From an uncultured Aquabacterium sp. (GTDB lineage: Bacteria; Pseudomonadota; Gammaproteobacteria; Burkholderiales; Burkholderiaceae_C), in contig CALAKR010000492.1 of assembly GCA_937923225.1 (NCBI GenBank), positions 1 through 9,608 of the forward strand: a stretch of 9,608 nucleotides of DNA, in the 5' to 3' direction. Every line of letters begins with the position of its first letter. Position 1 is the stretch's first letter. Made by a program: the position numbers and the translations under genes. The notes below the pieces were generated by a model. That model was given only the letters and a program-made list of their open reading frames with translations. It was not told the origin of the DNA and ran no database searches. Shown here piece by piece: positions 1 to 5,881 of this stretch.

Positions 1-800
1 CGAAGGACGATGTGTCCGCGCCCTTCATCGGCAAGGCACGCCCGAAGGTGGCCATCCTGCGCGAGCAGGGTGTGAACTCGCATGTCGAGATGTCCTACGC
101 CATGCACCTGGGTGGCTTCGAGACGTATGACGTGCACATGAGCGACCTGCTGGGCGGCCGTGCGCGCCTGGAGCAGTTCCAGGGCTTCATCGCCTGTGGT
201 GGTTTCAGCTACGGCGACACGCTGGGCGCTGGCGAAGGCTGGGCCCGCTCGATCATGTTCAACCCGCAACTGGCCGAGCAGTTCGCCGCCTTCTTCGGGC
301 GCACGGACACCTTCGCTTTGGGCATCTGCAACGGCTGCCAGATGCTGGCGGCGTTGAGCCCCATCATCCCGGGCGCGCAGGACTGGCCCAAGTTCACGCA
401 CAACCAGAGCACGCGCTTCGAGGCGCGCCTGAGCCAGGTCGAGGTGTTGGAAAGCCCGTCGATCTTCTTCCAGGGCATGGCCGGCAGCCGATTGCCCATT
501 GCGGTGGCGCACGGCGAGGGCTTCGCTGACTTCTCGCAGCGCGGTAACGAGGCCGCCGTGAAGCGCGCGCTGCGCTTCGTGGACAACCACGGCGCGGTGA
601 CCGAAACCTACCCGTTCAACCCCAACGGCAGCCCGGATGGTTTGACGGCAGTGACTACGGCCGACGGCCGTTTCACGGCCATGATGCCGCACCCGGAGCG
701 CGTGTTCCGCAACGTGCAGCTGAGCTGGACCAGCGGCGACAAGGGCGACCACAGCCCCTGGCTGCGCCTGTTCCGCAACGCCCGCAAGTGGGTGGGGTGA
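1..800 (+). CDS. purL: Phosphoribosylformylglycinamidine synthase, C-terminal part (5' truncated by window)
   Basis: This is the glutaminase end of PurL (FGAM synthase), which converts FGAR, glutamine and ATP to FGAM in cytoplasmic de novo purine synthesis. The reading frame is open from base 3 to the TGA at 798-800. The GTG at base 12 is not a real start; the gene continues off the left edge. About 265 residues are visible out of roughly 1300 usual for the large proteobacterial form. The class I amidotransferase signature is complete: [13 protein letters not shown] opens the domain, the nucleophile cysteine sits in GICNGCQM (Cys codon 327-329), and the catalytic His and Glu are in MPHPER (His codon 690-692, Glu codon 696-698). 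The VAHGEG segment typical of PurL is also present. The glutaminase domain is therefore fused and looks functional, unlike the split PurQ of other phyla. A hairpin follows 30 bp after the stop. Identification is very secure. Confidence 0.97.
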   Translation, partial: KDDVSAPFIGKARPKVAILREQGVNSHVEMSYAMHLGGFETYDVHMSDLLGGRARLEQFQGFIACGGFSYGDTLGAGEGWARSIMFNPQLAEQFAAFFGRTDTFALGICNGCQMLAALSPIIPGAQDWPKFTHNQSTRFEARLSQVEVLESPSIFFQGMAGSRLPIAVAHGEGFADFSQRGNEAAVKRALRFVDNHGAVTETYPFNPNGSPDGLTAVTTADGRFTAMMPHPERVFRNVQLSWTSGDKGDHSPWLRLFRNARKWVG

Positions 801-830
801 TCGATCCAGTCAATCCGCTGCTGGATGGAC

Positions 831-856
831 AAGGGCGCCCGGGGGCGCCCTTTTTC
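831..856 (+). terminator. Rho-independent terminator of purL, possibly shared with the convergent gene
   Basis: A perfect 10-bp inverted repeat, AAGGGCGCCC (831-840) and GGGCGCCCTT (843-852), is followed directly by more T residues (853-855). This is a classic intrinsic terminator for plus-strand transcription leaving purL. The two central bases are too few for a loop, so the innermost pairs must open. On the minus strand the same stem follows immediately after the stop codon of the convergent gene (855-857), but only TTG follows the stem there, so termination in that direction should be weaker. Confidence 0.85.
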
Positions 857-2375
857 ATGCCGTCGCGGAAGGTGGGGGAGGCGACGTCGGCGCAGGCGGC
901 ATCCCCAGCCTGAGCACGGCCGCCATGCGCTCGGCGGTGTCCAGCGATTGCGTGCCCCCTTGCAGCACGGTGCCATCGTTCAGACGGAGCCGCAGCCCGC
1001 AGGCAGGCTTGCGTCGCTGGCCGAGCCGCCAGCGCCAGGGTGTCTGGCCGGGCGGGGTGAGTTCCACCTCGACCACATCGGTGCGGTGCCAGGCGCCGCG
1101 CGGCAAGGTGTGCTGGCCGTCCACATGGAAGGCCACCAGCCGGCGGTTGCTCAGGATCAGCCACAGATCGCCCTCGGGGGCGGACAGCTCGATGGTGTCG
1201 CGCACGCTCTCCTGCTCCAGCTGCACGGCCTGCCAGGCGGGGTTCTCGTCCAGCCAGCGCAGTGCGCGCTCGTTGGTGTGTTCTTCCGGTGCCTTGGCCG
1301 CGGGGCGGCGAAGCAGGGTGCCGGCCAGGCCCAGCACCAGCAGCAGAGACAGTGATGCTGCGCCGGCCCAGGCCCACTGGGCACGGCGCAGGCGTTCCCG
1401 TGTCTGGAAGGCCTGTTCCAGCCAACGCTGTACCGTCATGTCACCGAAATCGCCCAGGCCGCGGCGGTCCACATCGAAACGCAGCAGGCGCAGTTCGAGG
1501 TTCTCCAGCACCAGCAGGGTCTCGCCGACCCAGGCCAGGTCGCGGGGCTGGCCCTTGGGACCGATGTCCTGTCCGATCTCCATGCCGTCGGGCCATTCGT
1601 AGGTGACGAGGCCGGTCGGGCCGTCGGGCTCCAGGCGGATCAGGGTGGCCACGGGCGCGTGAATGTCGATGCCGGCGCGTGGGTGCGCCACGCCATGCAC
1701 GGTGTGGCGTGTGGTGACCTTGGTCGAGAGCTGCACGGTCTGCTTGACCGCCAGGGTGTTGCCGCTCAGTCGCAGCAACTGGTGCTGGCCGGTGTCCGTG
1801 ACCCACAGCTCGCCATCGTCCCACCACAGGCTGGTGGGCAGGGCCAGGGCCCGGGGATCGGTGCGTGCCAGCAGGGCGCCTTGCGCATCGAACAGCAGCA
1901 CGCCGCGCGCTGCGCCTTGCGCGATGGCGATGCGGCCATCAGGGGCGACGGCCAGATCCGCTGTTCGGGTGTCGAAAGAAGTCTTCAGGTCGGCAGGCCA
2001 CTGCAGGGCGATGCGGCGCTGCAGACGCCCGGTGTTCGCGTCCAGCACGGCCACCTCGGGCAGGCCGGGGGCCAGGGCGTAGAGGGGTTGTGACGCGGCG
2101 GTGGCCAGCCGGTGGGGCGCAGAGGGCAGCCCCGTGTCGCGGGCAGACACACGGGTCTGCGGGCGCCCGCGGGCATCCAGATGCCACAGCTCCTGGTTGA
2201 TCGACAGCCAGACGGAGCGATCAGGCAGCACCGCCAGCGCCGTGAAGCCTGGCGTGGCGGCGCGTTGCTGGTGGGTCTGCCAAGCCATCCAGGCGCTGGC
2301 GAGCCCCAGGGCCAGCAAGGTGGTGAGCCCCACGGCCAGGGCCAGCCTGGCTGCAATGCGCGGCATGGGCCTCAC
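855..2375 (-). CDS. Membrane-anchored protein with predicted beta-propeller and C-terminal PH-like domain, function unknown
   Basis: I do not recognise a named family. The 506-residue product has a hydrophobic N-terminal segment (about residues 9-31) after a basic start, consistent with a signal anchor. Residues about 42-305 hold repeated strand patterns such as LAVAPDGRIAIAQG and WWDDGELWVTDTGQHQLLRL, which resemble NHL/SMP-30-like propeller blades. A second transmembrane segment lies at about 335-356, flanked by a basic helix (RERLRRAQ) and RR. A C-terminal domain at about 400-490 contains DLWLILSNRRLVAFHVDG, reminiscent of bacterial PH-like domains, and the protein ends in a proline-rich tail. 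The topology would place the propeller in the periplasm and both ends in the cytoplasm; this is inference. The GTG at 2375 lies 7 bp after the stop of the preceding gene; an in-frame ATG at 2366 (MPRIAAR) is an equally good start, and neither has a clear Shine-Dalgarno. The stop overlaps the T-run of the purL terminator. Confidence 0.8.
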   Translation of the reverse strand: MRPMPRIAARLALAVGLTTLLALGLASAWMAWQTHQQRAATPGFTALAVLPDRSVWLSINQELWHLDARGRPQTRVSARDTGLPSAPHRLATAASQPLYALAPGLPEVAVLDANTGRLQRRIALQWPADLKTSFDTRTADLAVAPDGRIAIAQGAARGVLLFDAQGALLARTDPRALALPTSLWWDDGELWVTDTGQHQLLRLSGNTLAVKQTVQLSTKVTTRHTVHGVAHPRAGIDIHAPVATLIRLEPDGPTGLVTYEWPDGMEIGQDIGPKGQPRDLAWVGETLLVLENLELRLLRFDVDRRGLGDFGDMTVQRWLEQAFQTRERLRRAQWAWAGAASLSLLLVLGLAGTLLRRPAAKAPEEHTNERALRWLDENPAWQAVQLEQESVRDTIELSAPEGDLWLILSNRRLVAFHVDGQHTLPRGAWHRTDVVEVELTPPGQTPWRWRLGQRRKPACGLRLRLNDGTVLQGGTQSLDTAERMAAVLRLGMPPAPTSPPPPSATA

Positions 2376-2382
2376 GAAGGAC

Positions 2383-2697
2383 TTACTGGGGTTGCAGGGC
2401 CACCGTCAGTTCGGTGCCCGAGGCCAGCAGGTCGATCAGGCGATCGATGTTGGGGTGCTTGCCCGGGTTGGTGCGGGCATCAGCGGTGTGCTCGGCGTAG
2501 ATGTCCAGGCCTTCCTGGGCGGCGGCAGCGTTGATGCGGCCATGGCGTTCGGCCAGTGCGGCGTACACGGCCAGCGAACCGGCCTGGCCGGGCTTGTTCT
2601 CGATGGTGGCGACCACGGTGCCCTGGGCATCGATCAGCTGCAGTGAGGCCAGGTGGGCAGCGGAGGGCAGTTGCTTGAGGTTGTCGGAAAAAGCCAT
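2383..2697 (-). CDS. Small conserved protein, DUF2322-like
   Basis: A 104-residue soluble protein starting MAFSDNLKQLPSAAHLASL. It has no signal peptide, no membrane segment and no cysteine. The pattern 'DAQGTVVATIENKPGQAGSL' followed by 'AEHTADARTNPGKHPNIDRL' matches what I remember of the DUF2322 family, common in Beta- and Gammaproteobacteria and without known function; this assignment is from memory and tentative. The frame is open further upstream to 2817, but that stretch overlaps the phosphoesterase gene and is low-complexity (SPSSSPGADQDEQGD), so the ATG at 2697 is preferred. No strong Shine-Dalgarno precedes it. The gene sits 32 bp after the phosphoesterase stop and its TAA is 7 bp before the GTG of the next gene, so all three are probably co-transcribed. 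Confidence 0.82.
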   Translation of the reverse strand: MAFSDNLKQLPSAAHLASLQLIDAQGTVVATIENKPGQAGSLAVYAALAERHGRINAAAAQEGLDIYAEHTADARTNPGKHPNIDRLIDLLASGTELTVALQPQ

Positions 2698-2729
2698 GAG
2701 CGGGCGTTCGGATTCTTGGAAATGGAATC
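2698..2729 (-). repeat. Short inverted repeat between the phosphoesterase and DUF2322-like genes
   Basis: GGATTC (2710-2715) and GAATCC (2725-2730) form a perfect 6-bp inverted repeat with a 9-base spacer. It fills most of the 32-bp gap, with its last base in the phosphoesterase stop codon. The T-tract needed for an intrinsic terminator is absent on both strands. It could be a small mRNA hairpin affecting stability or translation of the downstream gene, or chance. Confidence 0.35.
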
Positions 2730-3668
2730 CTATTGTGCCGCAGCGGTCGCCTTGCTCGTCTTGGTCTGCGCCTGGGCTTGAACTTGGGCTTGGGCCTGTG
2801 TCAGTTCGGCTGCCCAATCCAGGATTTCGAGCCGGCCGTCGGCATGTTCCACCAGAGCGGTGAGGCTCTCTACCCAGTCGCCGTCATTGCAGTAGAGCAC
2901 GCCGCCGATGTCGCGCATCTCGGCGTGGTGGATGTGGCCGCAGACCACGCCCTGGGCACCACGCTTGTGGGTTTCGCGGGCCAGCGCTTCCTCGAAATCG
3001 TTGACGTAGCTGACGGCGCGCTTGACCTTGAGCTTGAGGTAGCGTGAGAGCGACCAGTAGGGCAGCCCCATGCGCGCGCGCCAGGAGTTGAGGTGCCGGT
3101 TCAGGCGCAGCACGAACTCGTAGGCCGAATCGCCCACATAGGCCAGCCAGCGGGCGCACTGGATCACACCGTCGTACAGATCGCCATGGGTGATCCACAG
3201 CAGGCGGCCATCGGCCGTGGTGTGCAGCCATTCCTCGGCCACTTCGATGCCCCCGAAGTTGTGGCCCAGGTACTTGCGGCCGAACTCGTCGTGGTTGCCG
3301 GGGATGAAGATCACGCGCGTGCCCTTGCGCGCTTTGCGCAGCAGCTTCTGGATGACATCGTTGTGCGCCTGGGGCCAGTACCAGCTGCGGCGCAGTTGCC
3401 AGCCGTCGATGATGTCGCCCACCAGGTAGAGGGTGTCGCACTCGACGTGCTTGAGGAAATCGAGCAGGGCGTGGGCCTGGCAGCCGGGCGTGCCCAGGTG
3501 CACATCGGAGATCCAGACCGTACGCACATGGCGTGCCCTCGGTGCGCCGGGATCGTCGTCGTGCGGCGTGTTGTCCGCCAACAGCGCCCCCTGCCAGGGC
3601 AGGTGGCTGCTGCCGGGCGTGGCGGACCTGAAGGCCCGCATCAGCGGAGAGGTGGACCAGGGGCGCAT
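2730..3668 (-). CDS. LpxH-like metallophosphoesterase (UDP-2,3-diacylglucosamine diphosphatase family, COG2908)
   Basis: A calcineurin-type phosphoesterase, 312 residues from the chosen start. All metal-binding motifs of the family are visible: SDVHLG (D55, H57), VGDIIDGW (D85), GNHDE (124-128), THGD (H161) and GHIHH (H245, H247). The LpxH family hydrolyses UDP-2,3-diacylglucosamine to lipid X at the inner membrane in lipid A synthesis. The sequence (WISDVHLGTPGCQAHALLDF) is closer to the second, LpxH2-like branch of COG2908 than to E. coli LpxH, so the substrate is uncertain and the lpxH symbol is withheld. The C-terminus ends in an Ala/Gln-rich tail after residue 287. Start choice: the frame is open to 3788, but third-position GC drops upstream of the ATG at 3668, and a longer form would meet the divergent transporter. 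An internal GTG at 3527, directly before the conserved core, has GAGGG eight bases upstream (3536-3540) and is a real alternative. Confidence 0.88.
   Translation of the reverse strand: MRPWSTSPLMRAFRSATPGSSHLPWQGALLADNTPHDDDPGAPRARHVRTVWISDVHLGTPGCQAHALLDFLKHVECDTLYLVGDIIDGWQLRRSWYWPQAHNDVIQKLLRKARKGTRVIFIPGNHDEFGRKYLGHNFGGIEVAEEWLHTTADGRLLWITHGDLYDGVIQCARWLAYVGDSAYEFVLRLNRHLNSWRARMGLPYWSLSRYLKLKVKRAVSYVNDFEEALARETHKRGAQGVVCGHIHHAEMRDIGGVLYCNDGDWVESLTALVEHADGRLEILDWAAELTQAQAQVQAQAQTKTSKATAAAQ
2756..2808 (-). repeat. Ala/Gln hexamer-like repeat at the end of the phosphoesterase gene
   Basis: The last part of the phosphoesterase encodes TQAQAQVQAQAQTKTSK, from tandem imperfect copies of a six-base unit (GCCTGG/GCTTGG-like on the plus strand). 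The tail lies outside the catalytic core and probably varies in length between strains by slippage. It shows no other structure. Confidence 0.6.
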
Positions 3669-3778
3669 GCCTGCATGATGGGCATCGCCCATGACGGATT
3701 TGCGACGCGCGCGTGACATTACACCGCGCGCATGGCCCTGGGCGGGTGTGGCGGGGCGATGTCCGCTACGCTGGCGGG
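3669..3778. other. Divergent intergenic region, expected promoter site for both directions
   Basis: About 110 bp separate the chosen starts of the minus-strand phosphoesterase and the plus-strand transporter, so promoters for both should lie here. I see no convincing -35/-10 pair on either strand. A small inverted repeat, ATGGGC-ATC-GCCCAT (3678-3692), lies just upstream of the phosphoesterase start and could be an operator or chance. GCGCGC runs occur around 3705-3730. Confidence 0.45.
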
Positions 3779-4852
3779 ATGCAAGCAATCTTCGGGCGGC
3801 GCCTGTCGTTCTCCAGCCTGGGTCCGATGGGGCAGGGCGTAGCGATGGCGGCCCTGGGGGCGATCGCGTTCTCCGGCAAGGCCATCGTGGCCAAGCTGAT
3901 GTACCAACTGGGCGCGGATGCCGTCTCGGCCGTGGGCCTGCGCATGGCGATGGCCTTCCCGCTGTTCCTGTGGATGGCCTGGTGGTCCGGGCGTGTGGCT
4001 GCGCCTGATGGCCAGCCCGCCAGGCCGATGAGCCGTCGGCAATGGTGGCAGGTGGCGGGGCTGGGTTTCACGGGCTACTACCTGGCCAGCACCTTCGATT
4101 TCCTGGGCCTGCAGTACATCAGCGCCAGCCTGGAGCGGGCGATCCTGTACCTCAACCCGACCATCGTGCTGCTGTTTTCGGCACTCTGGTACCGGCGGCG
4201 CATCAGCCCGGCGCAGATCCTGGCGGTGGGGCTGGCCTATGCCGGCGTGGCCGTGGTGTGGATGCACGATTGGGATGCGGCGCAGCTGCTGTCCAGCCAG
4301 GTGGGGGGCGCCAGCGGCATGGAGGCCGTGCGTGCTGTCACGCTGGGCTCGCTGCTGGTGCTGGGCAGCGCCATTTCCTACGCCGTGTACCTGATGGGCA
4401 GTGGCCAGTTGGTGCAGACGCTGGGCTCGCTGCGCCTGGTGGGGCATGCGTCCTGTGTGGCGTGCGTGCTGTGCCTGCTGCAGTGGGGCGCGGTGAGTTG
4501 GTGGACCGAGGGTCGCGTGGGCGGTGTCTCCGCCCTGCCGTGGCAGGCCTACGGGCTGTCGGCCATCAATGCCGTGGCCTGCACGGTGCTGCCGGTGTGG
4601 CTGGTGATGCGTGGCGTGCAGTTGCTGGGCGCTTCGCTGGCGGCGCAAGTGGGCATGATCGGCCCCTTGTCCACGATCTGGATGGCGGCCTGGTGGCTGG
4701 ATGAGCCCGTCACCGGGCGGCTGATCCTGGGCACGGCGGCCATCCTGGGCGGAATCGTGATCCTGACGAAGGCCAGCAAGGCTGCTGGTGGCGGGAAGTC
4801 TGCGCCCAAGCCGGTTGAGCCCGGGGCATCAGGCGTCGGCACGGCCGAGTGA
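3779..4852 (+). CDS. EamA/DMT-superfamily transporter
   Basis: A 357-residue polytopic inner-membrane protein with about ten hydrophobic segments. The first five lie between residues about 18 and 158 and the second five between about 185 and 328, matching the duplicated EamA (RhaT/RarD-type) architecture. Family hallmarks include the early GAIAFSGKAIVAKL segment, SLERAILYLNPTIVLLFSALW in the fourth helix, and the equivalent ASLAAQVGMIGPLSTIWMAAWWLDEP in the second half. Members export or import small metabolites such as amino acids and their derivatives, purines or sugars; nothing here fixes the substrate. A hydrophilic Gly/Ala/Pro/Lys tail of about 30 residues ends the protein. The frame is open from an ATG at 3713, but the ATG at 3779 (MQAIFGRR) is preferred: it has a purine-rich GGCGGG directly upstream and leaves room for divergent promoters. 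The gene is alone on its strand. Confidence 0.9.
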   Translation: MQAIFGRRLSFSSLGPMGQGVAMAALGAIAFSGKAIVAKLMYQLGADAVSAVGLRMAMAFPLFLWMAWWSGRVAAPDGQPARPMSRRQWWQVAGLGFTGYYLASTFDFLGLQYISASLERAILYLNPTIVLLFSALWYRRRISPAQILAVGLAYAGVAVVWMHDWDAAQLLSSQVGGASGMEAVRAVTLGSLLVLGSAISYAVYLMGSGQLVQTLGSLRLVGHASCVACVLCLLQWGAVSWWTEGRVGGVSALPWQAYGLSAINAVACTVLPVWLVMRGVQLLGASLAAQVGMIGPLSTIWMAAWWLDEPVTGRLILGTAAILGGIVILTKASKAAGGGKSAPKPVEPGASGVGTAE

Positions 4853-4861
4853 GCTGGTTGA

Positions 4862-4882
4862 GCGGGGGGCAAGTCACCCCGC
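4862..4882. terminator. GC-rich hairpin between convergent transporter and ybiB genes
   Basis: GCGGGG (4862-4867) and CCCCGC (4877-4882) form a 6-bp GC stem with a 9-base loop. It sits in the 38-bp gap between two convergent stop codons, where a bidirectional terminator would be expected. No T-tract follows on either strand, so it may only be a pause or Rho-assisted 3' end. Tentative. Confidence 0.4.
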
Positions 4883-4890
4883 AGCGACTG

Positions 4891-5838
4891 TCAGCATGCC
4901 GCTTTGGTGGCTTCTCGCAGAACCTGTGTCAGGCACTCTGCCTGCGTGGCGATGGCATTGGGCAGCGGTAGCTCCCCACGCAGCACGGCCTGGATGTAGG
5001 CCGCCGTGGTGGTGGCATCGCGGGATTCGGGCAGCGCGGGCAACTCGGTCAGCACGCCTTCGACGGGTGCTCGGCTGAGTGCAGCGTGGCGCTCTCCGTG
5101 CACGAACACCTCGAACCTGGGCTGGCGGCGCGCATCGGCCACTGGCTCGCCCTCGGTGCCGCGCATCAGCAGGGCCGTGGCCTGGGTGTGGCCCAGGTAG
5201 GCCGTGAGCGAGTGGGCGTACTCAGGGTGCGTGTGGTTGACCACGCGCACGCTGGGCACTGCAGCCGGCCAGGGCGACAGCAGCTTGGCCACGGTGTGGC
5301 CCGGGTTGCGCAGGCCGATCGTCCAGCGCACGTCCAGCAGCTTGGCCAGGGGCGGGCACAGCGTGGCGATGTCGATGAAGGCGGGGCGTTGCGCTTGCCA
5401 GGCCTGGGCCACCTCGTCTGCGGTGGTGGCCAGTGGCAGGCCCAGGGCCTGGAAGACCTCGGCCGTGGTCACACGGGTGGGATCCTTCGCGGGGCCGTGC
5501 ACCAGGACCGCGGTGCCTGCGCGGGCCAGATGGCAAGCCAGCAGCGCCGTCAGGTTGGGCAGCTTGCGCGCGCCGTTGTAGGAGGGCAGCACCACCACGC
5601 CACCGGCCGGCGGCGTGGGCAGGGGCAGGCAGCGGGCGAGGGTGGACTGCACGAAGCCGTCCAGCTCTTGCTCTGTTTCGCCCTTGATGCGCATGGCCAG
5701 CGCGAAGGCGCCGATTTCCAGATCGGTGACTTTGTTGTCCAGAACCTGGTCCAGCAGGTCACGGGCCTGGTCCGTGTCGAGTGGCCGGGCGCCGTCCTTG
5801 CCCCGACCGATCACCTTGATGTAGGCAGCGATGCTCAT
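4891..5838 (-). CDS. ybiB: YbiB family protein (TrpD-like DNA-binding protein)
   Basis: A 315-residue cytoplasmic protein matching the E. coli YbiB length (about 320) and pattern. It opens with the helical domain of the anthranilate phosphoribosyltransferase fold (MSIAAYIKVIGRGKDGARPL, then DQARDLLDQVLDNKVTDLEI and FALAMRIKGET). It continues with the class III phosphoribosyltransferase-like core, including VVLPSYNGARKLPNLTALLA. The TrpD catalytic signatures are not present: the GTGGD glycine loop is replaced by LPSYNG, and the PRPP-binding KHGN-type motif reads VHGPAKD. This agrees with YbiB being a TrpD relative that binds nucleic acid rather than making tryptophan intermediates (established for E. 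coli YbiB, from memory). It is the last gene of the nitrate unit, 43 bp after the nasA stop. No strong Shine-Dalgarno is visible before the ATG at 5838. Its role next to nitrate assimilation is unknown. Confidence 0.88.
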   Translation of the reverse strand: MSIAAYIKVIGRGKDGARPLDTDQARDLLDQVLDNKVTDLEIGAFALAMRIKGETEQELDGFVQSTLARCLPLPTPPAGGVVVLPSYNGARKLPNLTALLACHLARAGTAVLVHGPAKDPTRVTTAEVFQALGLPLATTADEVAQAWQAQRPAFIDIATLCPPLAKLLDVRWTIGLRNPGHTVAKLLSPWPAAVPSVRVVNHTHPEYAHSLTAYLGHTQATALLMRGTEGEPVADARRQPRFEVFVHGERHAALSRAPVEGVLTELPALPESRDATTTAAYIQAVLRGELPLPNAIATQAECLTQVLREATKAAC

Positions 5839-5881
5839 GCCGGCATTGTCGCAGCCCGCACGCGCATCCCGAAGGCCCGAC

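Noticed and set aside
12..800. A free-standing PurQ-like glutaminase starting at the GTG at base 12
   Set aside because: The frame is open to the left edge and the sequence is the C-terminal domain of the large PurL type.
2698..2817. Extended N-terminus of the DUF2322-like protein
   Set aside because: It overlaps the end of the phosphoesterase gene, is low-complexity, and the family-like sequence begins at the ATG at 2697.
3066..3082. GCGCGC runs as possible regulatory or Z-DNA sites
   Set aside because: The run is short, within coding sequence, and expected in DNA of this GC content.
3713..3778. Upstream ATG extending the transporter by 22 residues
   Set aside because: The extension is non-hydrophobic, has weaker third-position GC and takes up the divergent intergenic space; the ATG at 3779 is a better fit.
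3719..4648. A 309-codon minus-strand frame antisense to the transporter
   Set aside because: The product is rich in His, Gln, Arg and Pro with no domain, while the plus strand encodes a clear ten-helix transporter. It is a GC-bias shadow.
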